Below are positions 23,350 through 35,018 of a DNA stretch of 64,000 bases, one piece after another; the first letter of the stretch is position 1; each line of letters begins with the position of its first letter. This DNA comes from Rhytidiadelphus loreus (taxonomy: Eukaryota > Streptophyta > Bryopsida > Hypnales > Hylocomiaceae). The stretch lies in contig OX344765.1 in NCBI GenBank assembly GCA_947034895.1, positions 28,215,001-28,279,000 of the forward strand, in the 5' to 3' direction. A program made the position numbers and the translations under genes. The notes under the pieces were generated by a model that made no database searches, had not been told where the DNA came from, and saw only the letters and a program-made list of their open reading frames with translations.

Positions 23350-25104
23350 GACATAAAATTTGCAAGTCCTCCACCTAAAACCAATGAATACCCTAAACTC
23401 ACAAAAAAAAAATGTGGTGTGGTATAGGGTTCAATTGCACAAATTTGAGCGCTTGAGCAGAATGATGACACTTGACTGACTTAAGCACTGCAATCGCCCT
23501 TGAAGCAAAATCAACAAGTCTGCAACCCTAAACTCTAATCACCCTCAGAGTAGAATTAGCAAGTCCGCAATTAAGCAAAATGATCGCCCTTGGAGTAGAA
23601 TTAGCAAGTTTACAATTAAGCAAAACGATTGCCCTTGAAGCAGAATCATCAAATCTACAATTAAACAAAACAATTGCCCTCGGAGCATAATTATGAAGTT
23701 CACAAGTAAAAAATCTACCGTGCCTACAAGTGAATTATAAGTCTACAAATCAAGAAGGTGAGCGATCTTGCAAGTGAATCAAAAGTCGGGGTTTATAATT
23801 TTGAAATCCACAAGAGAATCACACATCTAGTACTCTAGTTGTGAAGGCTGTTAATTTGGAATTCAAAACCTCATCTACCACCAAAATAACAAAATTGCCA
23901 CAATACCACTGCAAAGTCACAAACCACAATTGCCAAGGCGTAAGAGTTGTAGTGCCACACGCCGCACAAACACTCTTAAAAACAAACTTGAAAAATCAAT
24001 ATGACAATATTCAATAATGCACATTGTACAACTACATGAGAAGAGGAGAGGAATTTGAGAACTAAAACTCTAGGAGATTGAGAATTGAGAGATTGAAGTA
24101 TCAGTCTATCATAGAAGAAAGTAAGGAAACCACTAGAGCCAACTATGTGATTGCATGAGAGGAGTGAGAGCAATGGTTTCAAATGTAATAGACTAAGAGA
24201 TCCTGCCTCCTAGAGTCCCAGCCGTCAATCTTGTCATGTAAAATTGTAAACCTTGATGCATTTAGGACCCTAAACCGTTGGATGGAGGCATCAACTGATT
24301 GTCAACAAATAATATGAAAAAAATGGCTTTAGGATAAAGAAGAACGGCAAAAAGCTAGTAGGTAAATTGGTAAGAGAAAAATGAATGCCAGTGAGGTGAG
24401 TCAATGAGTGAGCTAGTCACATTACTCTCATAGTGTTTGACACATATTCACATCAAATGCCATTACATGAATGGTAATTGGTATAGTAAAATACTATGCA
24501 CTAGTTATAAAAATTACCTAGAAAATATGTGCTTGGTTGGCTGCCTGCCAGAAAAAAAGATTTTGAATCAGTAATTTTCCTACGTATTCCAAAAGCAAAG
24601 AGCCAAAATGCTGAGATTAAATTTTCCTACCGAGTCCATTTCTGAAAATCTTCTTTTTTCATTTGAAACCTCATCCTAAATATTTCTATGTCATTTGAAA
24701 ACCTTCAAATAATTTTGGCTAGGTCGTAACTAAATGCCGGTACTCCCCATACATTGCCTCCAAGTGCCTTTGCCTTCTTTAGTTGGACAACTAAAATAAT
24801 GGCAGTGATTGAATCCAAAAGGACAAGAATTGTAGCTCATTCTGCCACACTACTCCATCGCACTTCACTTCCTACCACCACGTCAATAACTCCCACGATG
24901 TAGCCAACTCATGTAAAACATCACTAGAAAAATTCCATGTTTTTTGTGACATAAGACCAAAAAAAAAGGCACGTTCTTGCAAAGAAGAGCATGTCCAAGA
25001 CAAAAAGTCAGCAAGAACCAAAATAGTGGTGGACGTCGCAAATAATGTGTGTATGTCAATGGGAAGACAACTTCATCTTGAAGTTGACAACCATGTTGTC
25101 TGAG
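23350..25104. other. Intergenic, nothing firm
   Basis: Short degenerate repeats occur at 23480-23700 (units of roughly 60-70 bases around CAATCGCCCTTGGAGCAGAATTAGCAAGT-like text). They look like a decayed minisatellite. No gene recognised. Confidence 0.4.
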
Positions 25105-25114
25105 ACATCAAAGA
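25105..25114 (+). repeat. Target site duplication of the MULE, left copy
   Basis: ACATCAAAGA lies directly outside the left terminal repeat and recurs exactly at 35009-35018 outside the right one. Ten bases fits the 9-11 bp duplication made by Mutator-like transposases. Confidence 0.9.
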
Positions 25115-25851
25115 GGGGATTGCTATTTTGCGTGCGCAGAGCGGTGAGCGGTGAGCGGTGAGCGTAGGGTCGTGAGCGTAGAGCGCAAAAAATTGTACTT
25201 TTTTCTGCTAAAAGTTAAAGTTAAATAGAGACAAAAGATAAAAATAAAAGTAAAAGTAAAAATAAATGTGAAAATAAGAATAATAGTGTAGTGTTAGGGC
25301 CCTATAACCGTGGAAATTGCTGTGATAATGGAAACTATAGTAACCTAGTGATGTAGCAGGAAGTGTTTAAATTATAAATAGAATAGTCATCAATTTGGGT
25401 AGATTATTATGTACCCTATGGCCGTGGGTTGTAAAGGTTTATTAAAGCAGAATTTTTTACGTATGGATAAGATCACAATACGAGTATAGGTCATTTTATC
25501 ATCATTCTTGTAAAAGTGAAAATATTATGTCCCTCAACTATCCAAGTAATAATGTGCTGCTATGAAATAGAATTTCAGGGTAGAGTGTATGTGTTCATGA
25601 ATGCGGACTTAGTTGAGTCGCTTCTAACTATATGGTATTTCAACTTCCAATTTTTAAAATATGTTTAAGTCTTGCAACTTGTAAAGATTATCTTTTGTGA
25701 AATTTGAATTATTAACATTTTGGAAATCCCCATCTTCATATCGATGTGGGGAGTATGGGTGCGTGAGGGAATATGCACGAATGTGATGATAGTGACCAAG
25801 GACTAAAGGACCCAAGTAAAATAATGAGATCAGAATAAACAAAGCTAAAGT

Positions 25852-26770
25852 TAACCCCTAAAGGCCCGTTTGTGTCGTTAGGGGACAATTTGGGTCTAGA
25901 TAGGTTCCTGTGACCTCAATTTGTAGAGAAATTTTTGGGATTTTTTGAGGTTGTGCGGTTCTGCGAGAGATTTGTAGATATATAATTTTTATTTCAATTG
26001 GTGCTCGGGAGAAAAAGTTATGCCAAAAATAGAGTTCAGCAGGCAGCATAAAAAAGTCAAAATAAATTTCTTAAATATTTTTTCCCAAATCTATGTCTTT
26101 TTGTCTACATTTGAAGCTTTGATTCATTCTATTTGGACTAATAATGAAAAAGTTATGGACAATCTCAGTTTTTCAGGCAATCTAAGCATCTTCTTGAAAA
26201 AATAACTTTTAGGATTCATTTTTGAATGCAAATTTTAAAATTTTCAGAAAAAAATAGTTAGACAAGATTGAATTTGCTTTCTAGAACAATCTCACTGTTG
26301 GAATTATGGTATTTCAATTTTGTCTTATAGCTATTATCGATTTAGTTATTCCTTCAATCTTGAACCTACTTCTACTTAATAATTTTTTAATGAGTAAAAA
26401 TTTAGTGTTTTTTTCTTGAATTTTTTTTTCTAGATTCCCAACTGAAGTATTCAACATATAAACTTAGAAAATCAAAATCAACAATACAAAAATTTAAGTT
26501 AAATAGGTTCAAAGCCCAAAAATCTAGTCAAGCAAGGTGCGAAAAAACTTATTTTCTTCACTTTCAATGCAAATATCTTGCAATCTATTTGATCAAAGTT
26601 TCTGAAATTTCTTGGTTACATTCTTATACTAGTCTAGTATAAGATCCTACGGTTATATATGCAAAAAAAAAAAACAATTTTTATAGTTTTTTGCTCTTTG
26701 CAATAGTAGTGGCAGTTTTGAGTGTGTTTTCATGGAGAAAAGGCCTCGGGGCTTAACCCCTCAAGGCCCA
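25852..26770 (+). repeat. Dispersed AT-rich repeat family, copy C, nested in the MULE
   Basis: This begins GTTAACCCCTAAAGGCCC and ends near CTTAACCCCTCAAGGCCC. The first half parallels copy B (20371-20960); the second half parallels 18840-19060 and 55510-55690. A further AAGGGGTTAA word at 27726-27736 may mark a longer unit. It is non-coding. Confidence 0.65.
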
Positions 26771-27848
26771 GGGCCTTTTTGGGTTTAAAAACATCATTGC
26801 TTTTGAAGTGATACAGTTCAAAATGTTAGTAAGGTATAAAAATCTCAACCGTACAATCTTGTAGTGTACATGTTGTAGATGGAATAAGTCAAATTTGAAG
26901 TCATTTGACTGTGTAGATTGCAAGATTATAATGTTTTAGTGTAAAAAAAAGATGCTGAAATTTTCCTAGAAACACATTTGGAGGTGAAATTTGATTTCTA
27001 GACCTCCTCAAATGAAAAAAATTTAGACTACAAAGTGATTCAAAATCAACATTCAAACACATTGGTGAAAAAAAAGCATCATTGAATTGACTCATTGTGT
27101 CTACAAAATGGCTTTCAAATGTCAAAAAATAGCAAGAAAAGTTGCAGGAAAACACATCTAAAGTTGAACCTCCTACTAAAATGCTTCTCAGTCACTCATA
27201 ACTTTATGGATTAAAATGAAATTTTAGCTACACAAACTAGACTAGTATGCGCAACTTTTCCAAAAACTTTTATTGCAAATGGACACTAAATGAAGAAGAA
27301 ACAAGCTGCGGAAGTTTGTTGTAGTCCAAAAATGTCAGGATTTTGAACTTCGAATTGCTCCCAAACCTTCAAAACAACTTGGATTGACATGAAATTTTTT
27401 CCACAATAACTAGATTTAAAGGGGAACATAACCCAACAAATTTTTTTGAAAACAAACATTGGATGAATGAGATACAAGTCCCCGAAGTTGCAGCCATCAT
27501 TAGCAGTTTGGTGAACTCAACTTGAACGTCTGAATTTTGATTGGCTTACAAAAAATCAGTACATCTTGGATTGATCTGAAAATTTTACCACACAAACTAG
27601 AAAAAAGAGCGCAAATTTTCCAACAGTTTTCATTGAATTTGGACATTGGATGCAAAAGTTACAGCACTTTGAATTGGACTTGAAACTCTGAGAGGCCATT
27701 TTTAGGCCCCTTGGGCGTTGAAGGGTGAAGGGGTTAATACAAAGAATAGAATGAAAGAGTGGAAGGAAGAAGAAAACCATTGAAAATTATCATTAGATTC
27801 ACTGATGTAATTATCCAAAATTCACAAACATATAAGAAATCTCAAAAT

Positions 27849-28500
27849 TCATATCCTCCAATCACTAGAATTGTTAGACGATGATGAGAGATAATGCATC
27901 TCAACAACAGCCTCATCGTCAATGAATCTACGAACTTGGGGATCAATTTGCCGCCGTGGTGATGCTGAACTTGGGGAGGACGTGGCCGCTTGAAGATCTG
28001 TAACTTCAGCGTCCCATGGAACCATCACGTAGTCTTTCATTGGTGAGACAATCATTGCCCTCAGTCTGAAAAATCAGAAATACAATTAGTATGATTATGT
28101 AAGTATTGACAAGTAGAGTTCAATTGGCAAAATGAAAGAAATCTAAAGTTAACTCACTTACTCAATCGGTTCTTCTTCTTCACAAAGCGGATTGGAGGGT
28201 CAATATCAATTGCAGGCAACACAGACGCAGATGTAGCCAAAATCGGCCGAGGAGGCAGAGTCAGATATGGCTTCAACTTCACATCAAAGACTTTGGTGTC
28301 TTCCTCAAGGGCAACAATGTGGCGACCAATTGCCTTGCATGCTTGCACAAAATTACTTGAATTCAACAAGAAATTGAGTAAGTTAAAAGCCCCATTTCAA
28401 CAAAAGTGAAATTATCAAATGTGGCGGCCAATTGCCTTACATGTTTGCAAAGTATTACCTGAATCAGGGTTTTCATATCGGACAGAATCTTACTGTTCAC
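27849..28500 (-). CDS. MULE accessory gene, unknown function, spliced
   Basis: Three exons join in phase on the minus strand: one ending at 28459 (its start is unclear, at or above 28500), then 28333-28158, then 28065-27849 with the stop. The junctions are CAG/gtaata, aag/GCA, AA/gtgagt and cag/A. The product of the last two exons is about 130 residues, with a block IGRHIVALEEDTKVFDVKL, a Pro-rich bend, then VSPMKDYVMVPWDAEVTDL and a Ser-rich C-terminus. I do not recognise the family. It lies opposite and divergent to the transposase within the same element, a position comparable to accessory genes such as mudrB of maize MuDR, but no sequence link to that gene is claimed. Confidence 0.5.
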
Positions 28501-28530
28501 GGACGAATCAGACGAATCTGCATTGATTAG

Positions 28531-28687
28531 CTGCAAACTTTGGAGGCCAATAAGTTTTGGAGAAATTGTCCAAATCGGGCATGTGAGATGTTTTTCGGCA
28601 TCTACAGTTTCTGTAGATGCCGAAAAACATCTCACATGCCCGATTTGGACAATTTCTCCAAAACTTATTGGCCTCCAAAGTTTGCAG
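28531..28687. repeat. Perfect palindrome, 77-bp arms with a 3-bp loop
   Basis: Left arm 28531-28607, loop TTT, right arm 28611-28687. I find no mismatch between the arms. The sequence lies over the first part of the minus-strand accessory gene in the MULE and reads through in frame on several frames. Transcription from either side would give a near-perfect hairpin. Confidence 0.93.
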
Positions 28688-28702
28688 CCAGTCAATGCAG
28701 CG

Positions 28703-28833
28703 GCGCTCCGAAAGCCCAGCCGACATCGGCGTCGTTTTTTTGGACCCGCTCGTTGTTCCCTCAGCAGCCCTCCAAAACCATGGCCAATGTCGGCTTCATC
28801 TTTTGGGAGGTGCTCTCTCCAGCAACTGCCGGC
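28703..28833 (+). repeat. 131-bp direct repeat, copy 1 (copy 2 at 29422-29551)
   Basis: The two blocks share about 90 percent of bases, from GCGCTCCGAAAGCCCA to CCAGCAACTGCCGGC. Each copy also contains an internal inverted pair, CCGACATCGGCGTCG against CCATGGCC(A/G)ATGTCGG. It is GC-rich relative to its surroundings. Confidence 0.88.
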
Positions 28834-28886
28834 ATTTTACAACAAATTATTTTTGCCCTAACTCTGAGCATCTGGTTTAGGTGATG

Positions 28887-29295
28887 CAATGGAAGATACT
28901 GTTCGTCAAAGTGATGGAGAAGCGAAGGAGCAGGAGTCTTCACAGTTGGAAATTGCCGAATCAGGTTTCTAAATTTCCCATTTTGGTGCCGTTTTTGATG
29001 TTGTCCTCCATTTGTTGGCATTGACCGGAGTTGTTTTGATGTTGGTGAACTTGACATTGACCGGAGTTCTTTTGTTGTTGGTGAACTTGACAAAGGTATT
29101 GAAGGAGAGCATGATAGCAATGTTGGCCGGCCCATGGATTTGGATTATGATAGTACAGTAGAGATTTCTACGGAAGAATTGGGAAAGAAGATGGATGCCC
29201 AAATTGCAAAAGAGTCCGTGAATACAAATGTGGTGCTCAACCGGCTTCGTTTTAAGCCAAAGAACAAGTCCAAATTAAACATTCCACTCTGCAGG
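28887..29295 (+). CDS. Possible 5' exons of the MULE transposase or a separate small gene
   Basis: A plus-strand frame beginning MEDTVRQSDGEAKEQ (28887) runs to a plausible donor near 28968. A second open stretch, about 29100-29290, encodes MDLDYDSTVEISTEELGKKM and a Lys-rich end. Both are acidic then basic and look coding, but I could not prove that they join or how they connect to the exon at 30267. No family recognised. Confidence 0.3.
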
Positions 29296-29421
29296 ATGAA
29301 GCCTTTGGCTGCGGTGCGACCCCATCTCCGAAACGACGTCATGGCTTTGGGATCGCATTTTATTAGCATGACGTCCGACGTCGGCGACGCCTTTGTGGGG
29401 TTGTTGTCTAAACAGCCAGCA

Positions 29422-29551
29422 GCGCTCCGAAAGCCCAACCGACATCGGCGTCGTTTTTTTGGGCCTGCTCGTTGTTCCCCCAATAGCCCTCCAAAACCAT
29501 GGCCGATGTCGGCTTCATCTTTTGGGGGCGCTCTTTCCAGCAACTGCCGGC
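29422..29551 (+). repeat. 131-bp direct repeat, copy 2, followed by a 40-bp palindrome
   Basis: This is the second copy of 28703-28833. Directly after it, 29551-29591 forms a palindrome around ACGCCGACATCGGCGT with outer arms CTCCCAAAA and TTTTGGGAG. Confidence 0.85.
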
Positions 29552-30168
29552 TCCCAAAAACAACGCCGACATCGGCGTTGCTTTTGGGAGACCGGAAACC
29601 ACCCTAAATCCTGTTTTTGTCCGAAATTAATCTTAACAAAACACCTAATTTCTGCTACGCAAAACACAATTAGTCATTGACTACTCTAAAAGGCCTGTCA
29701 CAATGTACTTGCCATTGCTATTGGTGTTTCCGCAAATCCTTCCTTGTGTCTGCTTCGGTCCGAAGGGTCGCCTCCTACGCACGCCGAATTCTTTGAGTCA
29801 AATGGTCGACCGGGCATTTTAACAAAACTCCAACGCCCCAAGCTATCTAACATAGCTCATACACATGCAAATTTTTTTGAATGCGAACATGACAAGATAA
29901 ACCCTAAAACCGCCCGAAGACACTCTATATGCACTCTCGATACCCACAATCCCACATCAATGTCTCAAAGGAAAACAAAAACAAAAGATTGCCCACAATG
30001 TCACTTCGACAGAATTTGACTATTGCTGATTAGGGCTGACGGTTGGCGAAGACCCACCCAAACGCACTTTCTGAATTACAGTGAAGGCACAAGTCTCGGC
30101 CTCACAAATATGAACGGCACCTCAAAAAAGATACTCTAAAATTACTGAAATTAGTTTTGTGATAGTTA

Positions 30169-30237
30169 GTTAGTGGTAGCCGTTTAATTAGTTAATTAGT
30201 GGTAGCCGTTACTCGATAGTTAGTGGTAGCCGTTTAG
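30169..30237 (+). repeat. Three short tandem copies of TTAGTGGTAGCCGTT
   Basis: The word TTAGTGGTAGCCGTT occurs three times within 70 bases, just upstream of the exon that opens the transposase frame at 30267. It could be promoter-proximal or a chance minisatellite. Confidence 0.7.
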
Positions 30238-30266
30238 CTTCACGGTTCAATATTCTTGAGGGGTGT

Positions 30267-33200
30267 TTGCATGTGGATATGGATGTTGTTGATCCAATCT
30301 CTAATGTGGTATCACATACTATTGCTCAGTTGTCAACTACTTGTGCTGGTGGCCGGGTGTGGTTGTTGACGTTTGGAAATTATCGTGTGTATGGACTGAT
30401 GGACCTTCCACTAGTTATTGGTTCTAACACTTTAACTCCTGGCCATTCTACCACAGCTATTGATGTCACCCCTCTGCTCCAGAAGGTCAAACTAGAGCCC
30501 CCAGAGATCCCTGCTCTAGTTCTTAGTGACGATTCGGATAGTGAGCGCATTCTACCAAAACCTGCTAGTTGTCGCCCTAATTTAGAATCTGCACATGTTG
30601 TTCATAACGCCCCGATTTTACATCGTGCAGAATCGGTACATGTAAAACCCCCACTCTCCCCCGTTGATAGTATTGTGCAATGCCTCCGCAATCTGAGCTC
30701 CTACCGAGGTGCGAAGTCAGTACTCAATAAATTAGATTACACTTCCATTCCAATAAAGAAGGTAGATTTTCTGCCTCTGGAGTTTGATGGGGATGTCATA
30801 TTTGAACTTCCACCTATGGAAAGTACCCATCATCAAACAAGGCTGGGCGGTTGCATGGAATGGATAAAAAAGATGACGGACATGCATGAATCCGAACAGT
30901 GACGACGCACATCCAATCTGACTCTCACCTTACTTTCCGAACTTTGGCTTGCTTGGGGCACCTCCGGTGTACAAACAATTCATGCGAATCTTTAGACCGA
31001 CGGCACCGACTGTCACCGTTGAATGAGACTGAGTGGAATGGTACCACCTCGTCCCCCTCTGTTCCACACTCTGATCCTCCATTGCATTCTACAGTTGCAT
31101 GCTCAATCTGTCAAGTTTCGCCGACATGCATTGGAAGTTGTCCTGCTAGGATCTACAACGTACATGGCTCCAATTTGATGACCTGAGCTTGCGTGCATCT
31201 CGGAATCCATAGCCATCCAGTGAAGAAGGGAAATTATAGAAACTCCTCCGCAAAACTCCGATCTCTTATTGGCGAGCAGGTAGAACGGACTCCATCGGCG
31301 ACTAATTCTGTCATTGTCCTTAAGGCGAGTAAAGAGTACCTCGGCGAATTCCTTTTATGCGCAAAAGATACTCCCCATAAGATGTTGGCAGTGGACGAAC
31401 TTGTCCCCGTTTTGCCGGTTTTGGACAAGTTCAAGTAAATGTCATCACCTAGTATTCGTAATGAAGTTACCACATTTTGATATCTGCGTCGTTTTGGGGT
31501 AATGGACAGCATCACTAGGTTGTGGGGCTCCAGTACGTGGGCCTTCGTCCAAAAAACCTGTTTCCCTGGACAAGGTGCTGAGTCTGACAAAGTCTTCATT
31601 TTCAAGATGGCGGAGCTGGGACCCGGAAGCGGGGTAGACTTGGTTAAGCGCATGCAACTAGGTGGAGACTTGGAGGATGCTTGGATGATATTTGACCATG
31701 TCAAACGCATCAAGTCTTGGACCACTATGGCCTGCCAGGTGTACAATTCTACTTACTGCCATGTCATGACTATCACTACTTGCAATATGCAATCCGAGGA
31801 TGTAGTAGCACAACATGTGTTTTGGAAAAATTTGAATGCGGTTTCCAATAGGCATGATATTTCCAATCCAAATTTTAAAGGATTTATGGCCGACAGCGCC
31901 CAAGCAAATTGGAATGCAGTGCGTATCGTCTATGGGAGTGGTGATCCATCTCTGCCTATGGTAAATTGGGAGCGAACTTGCCTATTTCACTGGTCACAAT
32001 CCTTAGAGAAACACACCAAGGCAGATATCAGGGCGGACCTTCAGGAGCAACATCGGCGACTCTGCAAACAATACAAGAATTCCACCTCCTTAGAAGAGGC
32101 GCAAAGCAAATACTTAGCAATTCAGGCGTGGTGGTTATCTTCTGGAGTAGCCACTGAAGAGGCGCTACCGAGATTGGACCTATGGCTAGCTTTCTGGCAC
32201 TTTAGATACCATCAATGGGGCGGGTTCATGGAGCTGGTAAGTTTTATAATCACATTACAACAATTAGAAGTTCTATTTTCTAAACCACAACCAATATTGA
32301 TAGCGCTTATTGTTTGTTCAAAATTCTTGATTTCGCCTGCCTAGTAGTACGGTGCCGATATTGGCCTTGCTCTTGATATACAACCAATATCAGCGGCACC
32401 TCTCTTTAACACCCTAACCCTACCTGAAGCCAATGATGGGAGAGAGCCGACATTAGTGGTCTCTCCTCCGTGGATGCCTGTTGAGGTAGCTATTTCAGAC
32501 CTACTTTAATCATTTTTCTTTGGCTATTCATTCAAACATCTAACTTTAAATGCTACCTCGTAGGACCTTTTGGATGTTGAATTGGCTGAGATGCCATCTT
32601 GTAATTTGGCGGAGTCTGTTCACAACAAGTGGCTGCAGCAATCTGGCAAAAAGGGGAATGACTTGTATGTTGACGTTGTAGATGACATGGTCCGAGCGTT
32701 TATGCAAGTTGTAGCCTACTACCAATTCCTCAAAGGTGAGAAAGCGGGGACGGGTCCTGGCAAGGAAGAACTCCGACTGCGTATTGCACATCGCACCGCT
32801 CAATGCTTTGGAAATGCTAAGGTCCTTCACGCCGCCCTCGCCGACATGCCAAGTGCTGACGACTTTTGCACACGCCAACTTCACCTCGAGGATGAAGAAG
32901 TATTTGTTTCCACCAAACGGAAAGCAAATCTTCCACCAGGCTCAGAATTTGATTCACACCGTTTAGACAAGATAAGCATATCTTGTCCACGTGTCAGGGC
33001 TCGTCAAATTGATCCAAAGATAGTTGACCTCACTACAGAAGATTCGCCATCCGAACCCGATCATGTGCCAAAAGAATCGGAAGATCTTCCTCCCAAGACA
33101 CCTACAACTTCTGCTAGGGTGCACCACGTCAAATTTGTTCAGGAAACTGTCTACGATGAACACCAGTGGCATATTGCAAAGCTGCCAAAGACATCTGCTG

Positions 33201-34012
33201 AAGCTTGTCTTGCGCTGCAAGTCAAGACGAAGAAGAAGTGCGTGGCCAGGATTGTGCAAGACAAACGCAGTACAGCTGCCCCTACTTATACTGGTCTCAT
33301 GAACAATTATAAGAAGACTAGATTGGAGAGAATGCGGTTTTTCTTCTGCAATGATGACATCCATCGTTGTATGGAGGGCACTAGTCAAAAATGGGTGGTT
33401 TCCAAACCACCTATTCCAGATGTTTGGCTTGTTATTATGGGCACAAACTTAAGCACGAAAGAGATTCTCTCTCTAGAAAATGTCGGGTTCTCTCTTGCCG
33501 AGCGCATCCAATTGTCTCCACGATAACTCTTCAATGACGGAATATCTGTGAATCTGGACAATTATCCTCCACCCCCTAACCCTGCGGATCACCCCACAAA
33601 GAGGTATGGTAAGAATATTAGAAGAAATCCTTCTGCTCCGACTACCAAATATCATAATAGCTGCGCTTCTGCTCTATGAGTTGTTGGAAAGATCTGCTCA
33701 ATTCCGATGGTACCTCCTCCAGCTTTGGATTGCATTGTGACTTTTGAGTCTAGAAGCATATCTAAGCTTTCTAAGTACTTATTGACGATTGGCCAGTTCC
33801 CGAACTGTGACTGCCAATCTTTCAAGGATATGTCTAACAAGTCACTCGGCAAGCGCGGTGCATGGACGTATTGTAAGCACATCTACTTCATCTTCAACAT
33901 AGTCTATAGCCTAGATCCGGAGGTTGATATCTTCATTCACGCTTCTAGTTTCAGCTAGAATGAGATTAAAAGAGTTCTTCAGATTCTGCTCCTAAAGTAT
34001 TATGGAGCATAA
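30267..34012 (+). pseudogene. MULE transposase with SWIM zinc finger, multiple nonsense codons
   Basis: An acidic N-terminal exon (30267-30902) is followed, after a frame break near 30890, by one long frame. This holds a Cys-rich block (CLGHLRCTNNSC), the linker with IGEQVERTPSATNS, the transposase core with FMADSAQANWNAV and RTCLFHWSQSLEKHTK, then exons 32348-32485 and 32564 onward (joined at gtaagt/tag and gtagct/tag in phase), and a C-terminal SWIM finger, CDC ... YCKH, at about 33810-33885. SWIM fingers and this core order are typical of MULE transposases. In-frame stops: TGA 31184, TAA 31436, TGA 31478, TAA 33524, TGA 33677, TAG 33956; the frame ends at 34012. The protein cannot be made in full. 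The first catalytic Asp is not obvious. Confidence 0.85.
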
Positions 34013-35008
34013 TTATTGTTCGTACTATTAAGACATTATTTTTCACTAATACGAAAACGATGGTGAGACTAAAAGGACCACCATCAAAGCTTGTACATGG
34101 TCATGTTGGTGCCTAAATCATTTGTCCAATTTTTGTTTGCATAGCTCAATTTTTGTTCAACTGCCACTAACTCACCCCAATCCTTAGTCCCCGCCTCCTT
34201 CCTATTCTCTACCTTAAACCTAAATCCAAGTACGTCTCCCTCCAACAAATCTGAAAACCTCATACCAACCCTCCTTATCGTTTGTAGAATTTTTCCTAAA
34301 CTAAACAACATCCTTTTCCTGGTCTCAATATCCCTCTCTTTCTCCCACCTTAAACCCACTCCTTAATTATTCCTCCAATTAACCCTTAACTTCTCCACTT
34401 CCAATCTTTGTCTCCAAAGAAAACGTCTACATAACCCTCGCTTATTTCCTTTGCTTTCCCTATCTAATGCCTTAATCCTCTTTAATCTAACCTTAGGCCC
34501 CCATCTCTCAAATTATGTAAATCCTCCATACCAATTGTCCTCTTGAACTCTCTTACTCCCTCTTTCCCTCTCTCAAACTCTCTCGAACTCTCTTGAACTC
34601 TCTCGAACACCTCTCTTGCAAAGAAATCTCTTTTGTCCCTCACAATATCCACCATTTCTTGTTTCCATGGCACTTACATTCACGACCACAAAAATTATAT
34701 ATTTTAATCATTCGTAGCCCTAGACTCCACGGTTATAGACCCTTCATCTTGAAACTTGCATCTTTCCTCGACCTTAAAATACATATTTGGCCACCTTACA
34801 CTTTTTATGTAGAAAAATTCTGCAAAATATTCTACGGTCATAGGTTCATCATTAATACTAATTTAAGAATTCTTCCTTCTAAAAAAACCCCAAACTTTCA
34901 CTTTATTGCCCATTTCAAGAAATTATCAAACTTTTTGCGTTCTATGCTCGCAACCGTACGCTCACCGCTCACCGCTCACCACTCTACGCACGCAAAATAG
35001 CATCGTCC

Positions 35009-35018
35009 ACATCAAAGA
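35009..35018 (+). repeat. Target site duplication of the MULE, right copy
   Basis: Exact copy of ACATCAAAGA at 25105-25114. Confidence 0.9.

Larger units (their letters stand above)
25115..35008 (+). mobile_element. Complete 9.9-kb Mutator-like element (MULE), now decayed
   Basis: The terminal inverted repeats are 25115-25191 and 34932-35008, 77 bases each with about a dozen mismatches. Both begin GG, share TGCTATTTTGCGTGCG, then three tandem GGTGAGC units, and end in CGCAAAAA. An exact 10-bp direct repeat flanks them. Inside are a transposase pseudogene on the plus strand (about 30267-34012), a spliced gene on the minus strand (27849 to about 28500), a 131-bp direct duplication, a perfect palindrome at 28531-28687, and a nested AT-rich repeat at about 25852-26770. 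The repeats, the duplication length and the SWIM finger together make the MULE assignment firm. Confidence 0.9.

Noticed and set aside
28363..28861. Near-identical peptides on both strands (ISFGEIVQIGHVRCFSAST)
   Set aside because: This is a direct result of the perfect palindrome at 28531-28687, not two homologous genes.
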